Origin: Fragilariopsis cylindrus CCMP1102
Lineage: Eukaryota > Bacillariophyta > Bacillariophyceae > Bacillariales > Bacillariaceae
DNA length: 23,258 nucleotides
Assembly: GCA_900095095.1 (NCBI GenBank)
Contig: FMBT01000471.1
Location: 1 to 23,258 of the forward strand
Reading direction: 5' to 3'
Part shown: piece after piece, positions 1-7,774 of the stretch
How positions within the stretch are numbered: position 1 is the first letter of the stretch
Layout: each line of letters opens with the position of its first letter
The notes under the pieces: model-generated
Databases searched by the model: none
The model's input: only the letters and a program-made list of their open reading frames with translations
What the model was told of the DNA's origin: nothing
Position numbers and translations under genes: made by a program

Positions 1-665
1 TTGGCGATGGCGGTGCCAAGTGTATTGTCGTCTTCGCTGAAACCCGTCTGTAGGTCTTTGTAAATATCCACCGAATGTGCAAGTGTGAACCAACGTGGTT
101 GGTCCGGTTCGAGTTGCATTTGACTGGTGCTGTCGGCGTTGTTGGGTAGGGTAGTATCCCTGACCATTGCTGCTGCACGAAGCCAGCTATAAACGAATTT
201 GTCATGTTTGTCTGTTCTGCTCTTGAACATTGTTATTAAGTCGCGGACGCTTTTGTGAGAATTGTCGGCATTGAAGAAATCCGTGATGGTTTCAGCCCGG
301 ATTGGGATTAGTTTCATCATGGGTCGTTGCTTGATCAGAGCGCTCGTGACATAGTCCAAGCCCTGATTCGCAGTTGAGTCGGCATCTTTCGCAATCCAGA
401 CGTCCGATGCCACTAGGTCGTTGGCATCGAATATCACTGCCTGTGGGCATGATGTGATTGTGATACCAAAACGTTGTGTTTGGTAAGCTCGTACCCATAA
501 AATGGGGGTGACCTTCTTCGGTTGAGTGTTTAACACTGCAACTCCCAAGGTTCCGATTCCGCAGAACAACGCTTGGTCCGGTAGGTGAGTGGTCCTGTTG
601 AAAGTGAGTGGGTGGGTGATGAGTTGGCTTCTGGGAGTTCGACTCTTTGGCCCGGGTTGCCTCAT
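1..665 (-). CDS. Uncharacterised ORF running off the left edge, possibly a mobile-element (gag-like) protein
   Basis: An open minus-strand frame of 221 codons starts at an ATG at 665-663 and is still open at base 1, so its C terminus lies outside the window. An in-frame stop sits upstream at 719-717. Read this way the protein looks globular, with well-spread W, Y, F, C and charged residues and segments such as ALFCGIGTLGVAV, VWIAKDADSTANQGLDYV and FVYSWLRAAAMVRD. The overlapping minus-strand frame (stop near 292) is poorer in the overlap. It does offer an alternative start at 705-703 (MAFTEGGFQTA), so a frame change near base 600 is possible. I recognise no family. The setting, a less AT-rich and low-repeat block with a second small ORF upstream on the same strand, makes a retroelement structural protein one possibility, but no protease, integrase or reverse transcriptase motif is visible. 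Confidence 0.45.
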   Translation of the reverse strand, partial: MRQPGPKSRTPRSQLITHPLTFNRTTHLPDQALFCGIGTLGVAVLNTQPKKVTPILWVRAYQTQRFGITITSCPQAVIFDANDLVASDVWIAKDADSTANQGLDYVTSALIKQRPMMKLIPIRAETITDFFNADNSHKSVRDLITMFKSRTDKHDKFVYSWLRAAAMVRDTTLPNNADSTSQMQLEPDQPRWFTLAHSVDIYKDLQTGFSEDDNTLGTAIA

Positions 666-1582
666 CGAGGATTGCTGTTTGAAATCCTCCCTCTGTGAAC
701 GCCATCGTGCTGATGTTTAAATCCTGGCTGCGAGCGGTTTTGAGTTGCTCGAAGTTGAGATTGTGAGAGTGTTGTGTGCCGAAACAATGTGTTCCGGAAT
801 AGTGCCAAATGTGGAAATTTATGTTTTTTCGGGCGTTTGACGTCCGGAACTGACGTTTGGTCAGTGATGTGGTGAGCCTGAATGGCATGCGATTGGCATG
901 GAGTCGCCGTTATTGTTCAGAATCTATGTTGACAAAGGGTGGAAGTCGTCCTAAACGATGTTGTTTAGTTAGGGTGAGCCCCATTACGTTGGTGAATAAT
1001 TACGTGAAATATTGTTGAATGTTATTTTGTTTTTGTCCCAACGAGGGATAAGGCAAATAGGAAGTGTGAATAAATTACTTATGTACCTATGTATTGTGTT
1101 CTGGGCTTATGTGTGCCTGAAATCGAAAAATTCAATTCCGGAGTTGAAAATTTGACAGCTAGGAGTGACGCATGCGAGGGTGCGTGCAGGGGTGCTAACT
1201 AGTTTCGTTGAACGGTTGAGTCCTGACAAAATTTGAATGTATTATGTGATTTAACGTTATATTATATTCTTATATTTGGACTTGTCTATTATTTAAGATG
1301 TTTTTCGTTTTTAATGTGTGGGCACGTGGCATGGTATGCGTGTCGTGCTCCTGACTTTGACCGTTGTACGTTGAGGTCCGGAATCCCTTTTTGGATCTAA
1401 AACCTGTGGTGTTGCATGCAGTCTGTCTGTGTGGGTGTATTCGTCTGTCGTGCGACATTGCGTGCGCGGCGAACATTTGGTTGTAAATGGTAAAGATTTA
1501 GTTTTGACTTGTGAAATGTAGTTGTCTCTTTACGAGGCGTTTCGTCGTAACCGGGTGTTTCGTCTAGTTGACGCCATTCCTA
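666..1582 (-). other. Non-coding leader between the two left-edge ORFs
   Basis: About 900 bases separate the small upstream ORF from the left-edge ORF. A 68-codon minus-strand frame at 1270-1476 is open but rich in His, Thr and Arg and looks fortuitous. The motif TCCGGA or its near relatives recurs here (for example near 793, 842, 1137, 1379 and 1581). The segment 1132-1149 (TTCAATTCCGGAGTTGAA) is palindromic apart from one pair. If this block is a retroelement the interval would be its leader. I see no promoter I can name. Confidence 0.3.
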
Positions 1583-1777
1583 TTACTCCGGAGTTGGGTA
1601 ATTGTGTTTTTCATACATGGCCGCAAGCAGGCGCTTGATTTCGGTGGCCTGTGGCGATTCGTTGCCAAAATTCTGTATCAACACGGCTTGTATTCGTTGC
1701 ATGTTTGTGATGAGGGCAACGATGTCGTCCGGAGTGTTTCCGTGGATGCTGTGCTCCATGTCTTTGTTGTTTTCCAT
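1583..1777 (-). CDS. Small conserved-looking ORF, 64 codons, unknown function
   Basis: From the ATG near 1777 to the TAA at 1585-1583 this minus-strand frame encodes a 64-residue protein beginning MENNKDMEHSIHG and ending EKHNYPTPE. A second Met six residues later is an equally good start. The middle, around DDIVALITNMQRIQAVLI, is predicted by eye to be amphipathic helix and could mediate oligomerisation. There is no low-complexity sequence, unlike most AT-rich coding sequence in this window. The frame stays open upstream to about 1828 without an ATG, so a 5' exon or a non-AUG start cannot be excluded. It lies upstream of the left-edge ORF on the same strand, so both may belong to one element or be exons of one gene. 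No family is recognised. Confidence 0.4.
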   Translation of the reverse strand: MENNKDMEHSIHGNTPDDIVALITNMQRIQAVLIQNFGNESPQATEIKRLLAAMYEKHNYPTPE

Positions 1778-1855
1778 GTGGTGGTCTCTGTTGTTGTCTT
1801 GTCTCCATTGAGCGGACGGGTAGTCCAAGAAGAAGCGCTTTCAGCGGTCACGTCA

Positions 1856-1928
1856 GCTCCGGAGCTGCCTCACAACAAAACACGATGTTTCCAAAAGAAT
1901 GAGTCCAGAATAGATTTCTCTTCTGGAC
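1856..1928. repeat. Two palindromes at the right side of the left-edge block
   Basis: CAGCTCCGGAGCTG near 1856-1869 is a perfect 14-base palindrome. GTCCAGAA, a 10-base spacer and TTCTGGAC at 1903-1928 form a perfect 8-bp inverted repeat. They lie where the less AT-rich block gives way to AT-rich DNA (about 1930-1960) and may mark the boundary of an inserted element or form RNA hairpins in its leader. No target-site duplication was identified. Confidence 0.4.
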
Positions 1929-1959
1929 TTTGATTTTTCTACTAGCGCGCGCGTTGTAT

Positions 1960-2660
1960 AAAAATAAATCGCTTGATTCCTTTTTACAGCTTTAACACTC
2001 CTTGAGAAGTTTCGAGTAGAAAAGTTCATTAATTATTTTTGTGGCTGTTCATTTTATCAATTTATCAATTATTGCACTACAGTAGTACAATAAGTAAAGA
2101 TATCTTAATCTTGCTTGGCGTTCATTACAAATTATCGGCGAAGAATGAATCAATCATCACTCTGACTGGACCATGTTCACCCTACTAGCTTTTTTCGGTG
2201 AATTAAATTTCCGTTGAATAAACAGAATAAAAAAATGAATCTACCAGTATTCAAAATGTGCCGGTGAGAATTTGCGACTGTTTTTGTTGCCGAGACGGAA
2301 CAGCAACAACAACAACACGATATTTCACACAAGCTGTTGGAATAAGTTACACAGAACAGAGATCTTCTTGTGACATTAATAGTGTCAAAGAGAACAGATG
2401 AAAGAACATAGAGAACAAGGATATCAAGATGATGTGATTAGAATTGACTGACACATGTGACATCTTAAGCTCACTTTTTATTAAAATTAACAATTTAGTA
2501 AGCAATTCATATTAGCAAACACTCTCTACATTATGTTTTAGTATTCACCTAGATACGTAGAGCGATGTCTGCAATATTCAACACAAGCAGCATAAAGTAC
2601 GAAAGAACAATTACTCTCAGTTTTCGGTCGATCATTTCTCTATCGATAACAAACAGCACG
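1960..2660. other. AT-rich gap upstream of the fasciclin gene
   Basis: This stretch is non-coding apart from a possible 32-codon N-terminal extension of the next gene starting at 2565. It contains the left copy of an inverted repeat (about 2147-2265, core 2185-2226) and a short CAACAACAA run near 2300-2315. No canonical promoter element is recognised. Confidence 0.5.
2147..2265 (+). repeat. Left copy of an inverted repeat that brackets the fasciclin gene
   Basis: The core at 2185-2226 matches the reverse complement of 5254-5295 at 39 of 42 positions by eye, including the uninterrupted stretch TTTTCGGTGAATTAAATTTC. Similarity extends outward with gaps (ATGAATCA..ATCATC, TCACCCTA) and inward (TATTCAAAA.TGTG, then CCGGTGAG against CTCACCGG). 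The pair could be terminal inverted repeats of one element or two copies of one short element inserted in opposite orientation. Confidence 0.7.
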
Positions 2661-4016
2661 ATGCTCATTCGGACAGCAGTACTTCGAGTGCTTCTTGTTC
2701 TGATTTCGGCTATGTTCATTACCGAGGTGACTTCCAGTTCCTTTCCCGGAGACGACTCATCCAACAACAGCACCAGTAGTAATAGTGATAGTAATAGTAC
2801 ACTTCTCGACGAAATCTCGGATGAACATTCTTATCGGCTCGCGAACAATTTTTATTGGCTCGCGAAAGACGTTTCCAAACTCGAAAGCGAACTTTCGACC
2901 GACAATGGTCCCTTTACTATTTTCCTGCCGTCGGTGGAAGCCTTGAATGATCTCGTGGACAGTTTTCCAAGAGACTGCCTCTATATGTATTACGACCACT
3001 ACTATGTCTTGACCGACCATATGACCTCCATCTTGCTCTACCATATCATCCAAGGGGAAGCGATTTTGCCGTCCAAGCTTGTCGACGGACAAATGATATC
3101 GACCATGAACGGAGAGAACATCACGATTGGTGTCAATGGAACTGGAATCATTTCCATCGACGGTGTTGACGTGAAATCTGCCATGCCGTTCCTGACGGCC
3201 GGTGGAAACATACTGTACCATCTCGACACGGCCCTTTTGCCTCTTTCCATTACGGACCAGAAATCGGAAATCATCGCCGCTTGCGACGTGCCGTACGAGA
3301 CAAAAACATGCCAGGGAGTCCGGGACTGGTTTGATTATTTTGCCGGCACGCAACAGTGTGCTTCGTGCGGCGGGTACTTCCAGGAAAGTGAAGATTACTG
3401 CAGTAGGAGTAATAGTAAAAGTTGCGTCCCGGAGTGCCAATGGTTCAATGACTACTGCACCGAGGAGTGCTGCTGGGATACCCACGATCAACAACTCGAA
3501 TTGGCAACACCCTTTGATAATTACGAGTACGGAGGTATTTGGACGGTAGCCCCGTGCGATTCCGGTGTCACGATTAAGGCGGGCTGGCACGAAACGAGAA
3601 AGTCGGGAACCTTCCAAATTAGTCGCACGAAAGACTGCGACATTCGAAAATTTGCCAGACCAAATAGTGTGACGCCTGTGTGGCACGTCGATTGCACCGA
3701 CCTCTATTATAATTTGAAATGTGGGCCCATCGATATAACGGTAGCCATTTGGATGGAAGACTCCGATGGAAAATTTGTTGGGTATTATCTGGATCCTCTC
3801 GTCGAAGATGACAGTTATATGGGTGATAGTTGTTCGGTCTACAAAAGTATTCGAATCCTGCTCGCTTCGGTAATCCCGATTATTCTTCTTACTCTGATCT
3901 GCTGTTGTTACTTTTGTTGCTGGAGAAGAAAAAAAGATCCTGACGATCCATCATCATTAGCAGCGAACAGACGCGAACAACAACGAAACAGACGCGAACA
4001 ACAACGCAGTCAATGA
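2661..4016 (+). CDS. Fasciclin (FAS1)-domain type I membrane protein
   Basis: The ATG at 2661 gives 451 residues and starts directly with a signal peptide (MLIRTAVLRVLLVLISAMF). An upstream in-frame ATG at 2565 would bury that signal behind 32 residues. Residues about 57-200 form one FAS1 domain, with the typical order GPFTIFLPSVEAL, ILLYHII, ISTMNG, IGVNG.G.ISIDGV and YHLDTALLPL. A Cys-rich region follows (about 207-290, with CASCGGYF and EECCWD), then a mainly beta-looking segment. One membrane helix lies at about 396-420 (ILLASVIPIILLTLICCCYF), then a basic cytoplasmic stub with a perfect duplicated NRREQQR. FAS1 proteins act in cell adhesion or cell-surface matrix, so a surface or wall-associated role is inferred. 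The stop at 4014-4016 may not be the true end: open frames continue to about 4486. The gene lies inside a pair of inverted repeats. Confidence 0.85.
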   Translation: MLIRTAVLRVLLVLISAMFITEVTSSSFPGDDSSNNSTSSNSDSNSTLLDEISDEHSYRLANNFYWLAKDVSKLESELSTDNGPFTIFLPSVEALNDLVDSFPRDCLYMYYDHYYVLTDHMTSILLYHIIQGEAILPSKLVDGQMISTMNGENITIGVNGTGIISIDGVDVKSAMPFLTAGGNILYHLDTALLPLSITDQKSEIIAACDVPYETKTCQGVRDWFDYFAGTQQCASCGGYFQESEDYCSRSNSKSCVPECQWFNDYCTEECCWDTHDQQLELATPFDNYEYGGIWTVAPCDSGVTIKAGWHETRKSGTFQISRTKDCDIRKFARPNSVTPVWHVDCTDLYYNLKCGPIDITVAIWMEDSDGKFVGYYLDPLVEDDSYMGDSCSVYKSIRILLASVIPIILLTLICCCYFCCWRRKKDPDDPSSLAANRREQQRNRREQQRSQ

Positions 4017-4486
4017 TGCCAACCTCGATAACAAGAGAGAGGTTGATGAGCCCGAAACTCTTTCTGCTGAAGCGATTCCGCCTTCTTCGTAACAATAACC
4101 GTTCGGGAGTTTAGATTCGAATTTCGCATTCTTCGAACAGCGATACCGTCTTTTAGTGTTGTTATTATTGTTGTTATACACTCTAGTAGAAACACTCGTA
4201 GTCTCTCTTTCAAAAATAGCGACTCTCGTGAGAATGTAAGCCCTTTGGTTCCAAAAAACAATCATGGTACTACACCATTGGGCGATATCACCAGCCAATT
4301 CCACAACACGGAAGAATCTATTATCTTTATGTCCAGCCAACAACTCCTGCCTGGAACAACTCGACATGGAAGGCATGTCAGTCTTTCGAACGTCGAAATT
4401 CCAGACCAAATCCGATGACAAAGCCAGCGGCGAGTAGTTCAGACCAAAATAATGCAATGAGCTATCCAATGCCAATTCATGGGTAA
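4012..4486 (+). pseudogene. Probable out-of-frame continuation of the fasciclin gene's cytoplasmic tail
   Basis: After the stop at 4016, protein-like sequence continues in shifting frames on the same strand. 4012-4092 reads NDANLDNKREVDEPETLSAE.. and ends PPSS. A stop-free stretch from 4071 to about 4424 in the original frame includes TTPLGDITSQF and RHGRHVSLSNVEIPDQ. A third frame then reads NPMTKPAASSSDQNNAM and ends PMPIHG with a TAA at 4484. A GTAAGT splice-donor-like sequence overlaps that end at 4483-4488. This resembles a polar cytoplasmic tail interrupted by three indels or by unrecognised small introns. A minus-strand frame over the same bases exists but looks poorer. Confidence 0.4.
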
Positions 4487-5055
4487 GTCGTTATTCCTTC
4501 CCTCACAAGAAGTTTAGTACTGTATGCAGAAGGTCTTAATTATTTTTCTAGATAGAAATTAATTAAAAAAGCAAGTGTGAACCTTTTTTTTGGGCATCAT
4601 TAAATATTATTATTTGTTGATACATTATTTGTTTTAGTAGTAGTAGTAGTAGTAGGCAAGTCACACAGACACTTATCGTAGCCATCTAAAGTGTGATCCA
4701 TTATTTTTTTCTCATGCTGTTAAAAGGGCAATAATCAACTTTAGGATAGTAATTTCATGATGCTTGTGTCCAATAATATTGTTGGAGGCCTGCTGCTGTA
4801 CACATGTTGTAAAAATAGCAGATTCCTGAAGTGGCGTATTGTAGTAATGCTACTACAATGTGCTGAACCTCCTACATATTATATAGACCCCACTCTATAC
4901 ATAGCCACTTATCATAAAATTCCAATATATTGACGAGCACCTCTTGAAACATCATGTGAAATGTAATAAATGAACTGCTTTCCTAGAACTGAGCAGGCAG
5001 ATACTTTTTTACCGCACCTGATACTAGCTAGTACCGCAGCGTTGCTCTAGCTTGT

Positions 5056-5155
5056 ACTACTACCGGTAGTAGTCCTAGTAGGATACAGCACTGAATACGG
5101 TACTGAATACTGTACGGTACTAAGTACGGTACTGAATACGTTACTGATACTCTCT
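5056..5155. repeat. Palindrome followed by degenerate GGTACTGAATAC repeats
   Basis: An 18-base perfect palindrome at 5056-5073 is followed by about four imperfect units of (G)GTACTGAATAC or GTACTAAGTAC between 5086 and 5155. The units contain GTAC cores and are themselves partly palindromic, so the stretch can fold extensively. Confidence 0.6.
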
Positions 5156-5234
5156 AATGAAGTACTGTAATTAACACGCTCAGCAAAAAATGTGCCTTGT
5201 GAGACAAGAATATGGTCAATGGCCGGTGAGTCAC

Positions 5235-5338
5235 ATTTTTGAATAAATTAGTTTCTTTTTATTCAACCGAAATTTAATTCACCGAAAATAGCTAGTAAGT
5301 TAGGGTGATGGATCGCTATCGGATGATTCATTCATTTT
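5235..5338 (-). repeat. Right copy of the inverted repeat that brackets the fasciclin gene
   Basis: This is the counterpart of the copy at 2147-2265, in reverse orientation; its core 5254-5295 pairs with 2185-2226. The bracketed interval is about 3.2 kb. A nearby sequence at 5187-5205 (ATGTGCCTTGTGAGAC) resembles the inner edge of the left copy in direct orientation, hinting at rearrangement. Confidence 0.7.
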
Positions 5339-5398
5339 CATTGACCATACATCCATCATTCATCATTCATCATATTCTATTGTTCGTAAGCTGGAAAG

Positions 5399-5430
5399 AC
5401 ACACACACACACATATATATATATACATAA

Positions 5431-5462
<32 letters not shown>

Positions 5463-5464
5463 CG
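5399..5464. repeat. Compound dinucleotide microsatellite (AC, AT, AC, AG)
   Basis: Consecutive runs of AC, AT, AC and AG repeats, ending at AGCGCGTG. They lie about 185 bases upstream of the Nudix start and may fall in its 5' region. Length is likely to vary between individuals and to be error-prone in assembly. Confidence 0.9.
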
Positions 5465-5647
5465 CGTGTTTTCGCTGTGAATGAGAGGCAAACATTCTAT
5501 TTTGGTTTTAACAGAGAAGCTGAACAAAATCACCACCATCCGACATTTTGGAAGGAATAGTATCACGAGTGACGACGACTGCAACTACAACTACAACGAC
5601 TAGTGAGAAATAAGAATAATAAGAATAGGAATAAGAATAATTGTACC

Positions 5648-7252
5648 ATGATTCCTTTACGCAATTTGTCATCTGCACTTTTTCGTGCCGTGCCGAAAAC
5701 AGCAAAAAGAAGAACAGCAACAAGAACAGCAGGAACAACAAGGACAACATCGTCAGTAATCGTCGCAGCAACAGCAGCAACGACGACGACAATTTTATTA
5801 TACGCTTCTTTTATTGGCGATGTATCGTCGTCGTCGTCGTCGTCGTCAAAGTCGTTAGTATATCCTACTTTTACGTCATCGTTATCGTTCTTATTGTTAT
5901 CATCATCTGTATCAACTTCATTGGCTTTGAAGAACGTCATGTCGAGTGTTTTATCGTCAGCATCAGCATCAGCATCATCTCTTTCCGCGACTTTGAACAC
6001 TACTCTAAACACCAATACTACTACTACCAACTGTCAAGAAGGAGAAAATACAGTTAAAAAGTCGACCAATGTTAATAATATGGCTCAACCTCCCTTTGAC
6101 GATTCTGTGTTATCATATGATCATTATAACGGAGTAACAATCCATCTTGATAAATACCATCATAATCAACATCAAAAATCAAACGACGACGACAGTGGCA
6201 ACGACAGCAGTGGGGACAACCATCTTCCAATATCAACAATTATAGAAACAACGGATGAAACATTATTTTCTCAAAAGTTAAAGGATGCATTACAAATTTG
6301 GAAATCTGAAGGTAAAAAAGGGATATGGATTAATACAAATTCAGAAACATCGAAGTATATACCAATTTGTATGGAATTAGGGTTTCAATTCCATAAAATT
6401 CTTTCATCATCTAAATCGAAATCGACGGTGACGACGGCTACGGCTACGACTGAAATAAAGATAGAAAATGAAAATGAAAATAATGATGTATTGGTATTAA
6501 GTCAATGGTTACCAGATTCAAAATCAAAATTGCCATTAGGTCCCAGTCATCAAATTGGTGTCGGTGCTGTTATATTAAATCCATTAGATGTATCACAAAT
6601 GTTAGTAGTAAAAGAAAAATCAGGTCCAGCGGCGAAATATGATCTATGGAAGATGCCAACAGGATTATTAGATCCCAATGAATACGTCAATGAAGGTGCA
6701 AAAAGAGAATTATACGAAGAAACATCCTTAACTGCCACATTTAAAAATATTTTATCTATACGACAATCTCATCGTGGGAATGGTGCAACAAGTGATATGT
6801 TCTTTCTTTGTTTAATGGAATTAGACGAGAGTAGTGGTGATAATAATGGTGGTAATGAACGAAATCAACAACAACAACAATGGAAAGCTTGTGAGGATGA
6901 AATTGCTGATATACAATGGATGTCTGTAGAAGAATATTGTAATCAAACAATATGGAATAATTCACCATTATCGAAAGCAATGAATGCTTGTGTATTAGAG
7001 ATATCAAAAAGTAAGCAGCAAGCGATGAGGATGGGAGGTAGTAATAATGTTGATAGTATTGCTAGTTCAGGTAGTAGTAGTAGTAGTAGTATTAGAAGTA
7101 CAATTGAACATTATCAATTAGAAGTTGGTTTTGGTCGTACCGACAAAAAAACAGACGCATTATTTGTCCCTAAAACAAGAATAAATTCAACATCAACATC
7201 AGTACTACATGATGATCATAACAAAAATCATTTGAAATCATCGAAATTATAA
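5648..7252 (+). CDS. Nudix hydrolase, NUDT6/plant NUDT2-10-like, with a long N-terminal extension
   Basis: ATG at 5648 to TAA at 7252, 534 residues. The Nudix box lies at residues 339-361 (GLLDPNEYVNEGAKRELYEE then TSL) and fits GX5EX7REUXEEXGU, except that the last Gly is Ser; the catalytic RE..EE core is intact. Upstream, about 150-300, is the N-terminal domain typical of NUDT6-type proteins, with YNGVTIHLDKY, KKGIWI, LGFQFHKI, LSQWLP and SHQIGVGAVILNP. Downstream are IRQSH and SDMFFLCLMEL, also as in that family. Known relatives hydrolyse ADP-ribose, NADH or related nucleotide diphosphates. The first 60 residues are basic and hydroxylated, without acids up to a hydrophobic stretch, suggesting mitochondrial or other organellar targeting. 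A Met at residue 145 just before the conserved part is an alternative start. The Ser, Asn and Gln runs come from triplet repeats. Confidence 0.88.
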   Translation: MIPLRNLSSALFRAVPKTAKRRTATRTAGTTRTTSSVIVAATAATTTTILLYASFIGDVSSSSSSSSKSLVYPTFTSSLSFLLLSSSVSTSLALKNVMSSVLSSASASASSLSATLNTTLNTNTTTTNCQEGENTVKKSTNVNNMAQPPFDDSVLSYDHYNGVTIHLDKYHHNQHQKSNDDDSGNDSSGDNHLPISTIIETTDETLFSQKLKDALQIWKSEGKKGIWINTNSETSKYIPICMELGFQFHKILSSSKSKSTVTTATATTEIKIENENENNDVLVLSQWLPDSKSKLPLGPSHQIGVGAVILNPLDVSQMLVVKEKSGPAAKYDLWKMPTGLLDPNEYVNEGAKRELYEETSLTATFKNILSIRQSHRGNGATSDMFFLCLMELDESSGDNNGGNERNQQQQQWKACEDEIADIQWMSVEEYCNQTIWNNSPLSKAMNACVLEISKSKQQAMRMGGSNNVDSIASSGSSSSSSIRSTIEHYQLEVGFGRTDKKTDALFVPKTRINSTSTSVLHDDHNKNHLKSSKL

Positions 7253-7292
7253 ATAATAATAATAATAAAAGGAAATAATTATTAAATTATCT

Positions 7293-7774
7293 CTAGCCTA
7301 TTAAATTTATAGGAAAGAAAATTCTATGAGATCTATAATCTTCGACTCTACTTTTCTCTTTCTTCTTCATATTTTCAAGTAGATCCCGACGTAAACTTTC
7401 AAGAAGATTTTTTAAGGATCGAATCTCGTTATCTTTTGATTCGATGGTGTTATCCTTCAATTTGATGAGGTGATCTTTTGAATCGATAAATTTCCTCCCG
7501 GTTGCTCTTTCCCTTTTCAATATCTAACTCGTGTCGCTGTTGGATATTATCAATGAACTCTTCCTTGTCCTTTTCTGCCTTTTCAAAAGTTAGACTATGC
7601 TCTTCCTTGAGATCAGCAACACCTACTTCATGCTTTTCCTGCAACTCGTCGACTTTGGTTTGGAGGTTTTTCCCTATCAATGTCTCGATAGTTTTCTAGT
7701 TGATCGATAATATCTTCCTACTTGTCGATATAGATATATTCTGGTTTTTCTTCTCTTCAGCTGCTCTCTTTCTT
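7293..7774 (-). pseudogene. Decayed coiled-coil coding segment
   Basis: Two overlapping minus-strand frames read as one charged coiled coil: 7680-7500 (LQTKVDELQEKHEVGVADLK to RHELDIEKG) and, after a frame change near 7500, 7500-7293 (IKLKDNTIESKDNEIRSLKN to RRDLLENMKKKEKSRVEDY). Upstream, 7770-7690 yields more charged helix-like fragments (EEREQLKRRK, EDIIDQLENYRDI) in other frames with stops. The pattern is a Glu/Lys/Asp-rich heptad region broken by at least two frame changes. It starts right behind the stop of the membrane-protein gene on the same strand. It could therefore be the lost C-terminal tail of that gene or a separate remnant. No start codon can be assigned with confidence. Confidence 0.45.

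Larger units (their letters stand above)
4487..5647. other. Repeat-rich gap between the fasciclin and Nudix genes
   Basis: No coding sequence is seen. It holds a (TAG)7 run (4635-4655) and an inverted repeat ATTGTAGTA/TACTACAAT with a 4-base loop (4838-4859). It also holds the palindrome ACTACTACCGGTAGTAGT (5056-5073), degenerate GTACTGAATAC repeats (5086-5155), the right copy of the large inverted repeat, and AC/AT/AG dinucleotide runs just upstream of the Nudix gene. Confidence 0.6.

Noticed and set aside
1270-1476. 68-codon minus-strand ORF in the leader of the left block
   Set aside because: It is His/Thr/Arg-rich without structure and has no sign of conservation; kept only as part of the non-coding leader.
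1568-1933. 121-codon plus-strand ORF in the left block
   Set aside because: It is Val/Phe-rich and irregular, and lies antisense to the better 64-codon minus-strand ORF.
2757-3686. 309-codon minus-strand ORF
   Set aside because: It lies entirely antisense to the fasciclin gene, whose signal peptide, FAS1 motifs, Cys pattern and membrane helix are clear on the plus strand.
3957-4475. 172-codon minus-strand ORF behind the fasciclin gene
   Set aside because: It overlaps the duplicated NRREQQR tail and contains a run of Asn from a trinucleotide repeat. The plus strand gives more protein-like text, although frame-shifted.
5508-6057. Several ORFs on both strands rich in V, D, S or N over the Nudix N terminus
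   Set aside because: They are translations of the same triplet repeats in other frames; the Nudix frame alone continues into a recognised domain.
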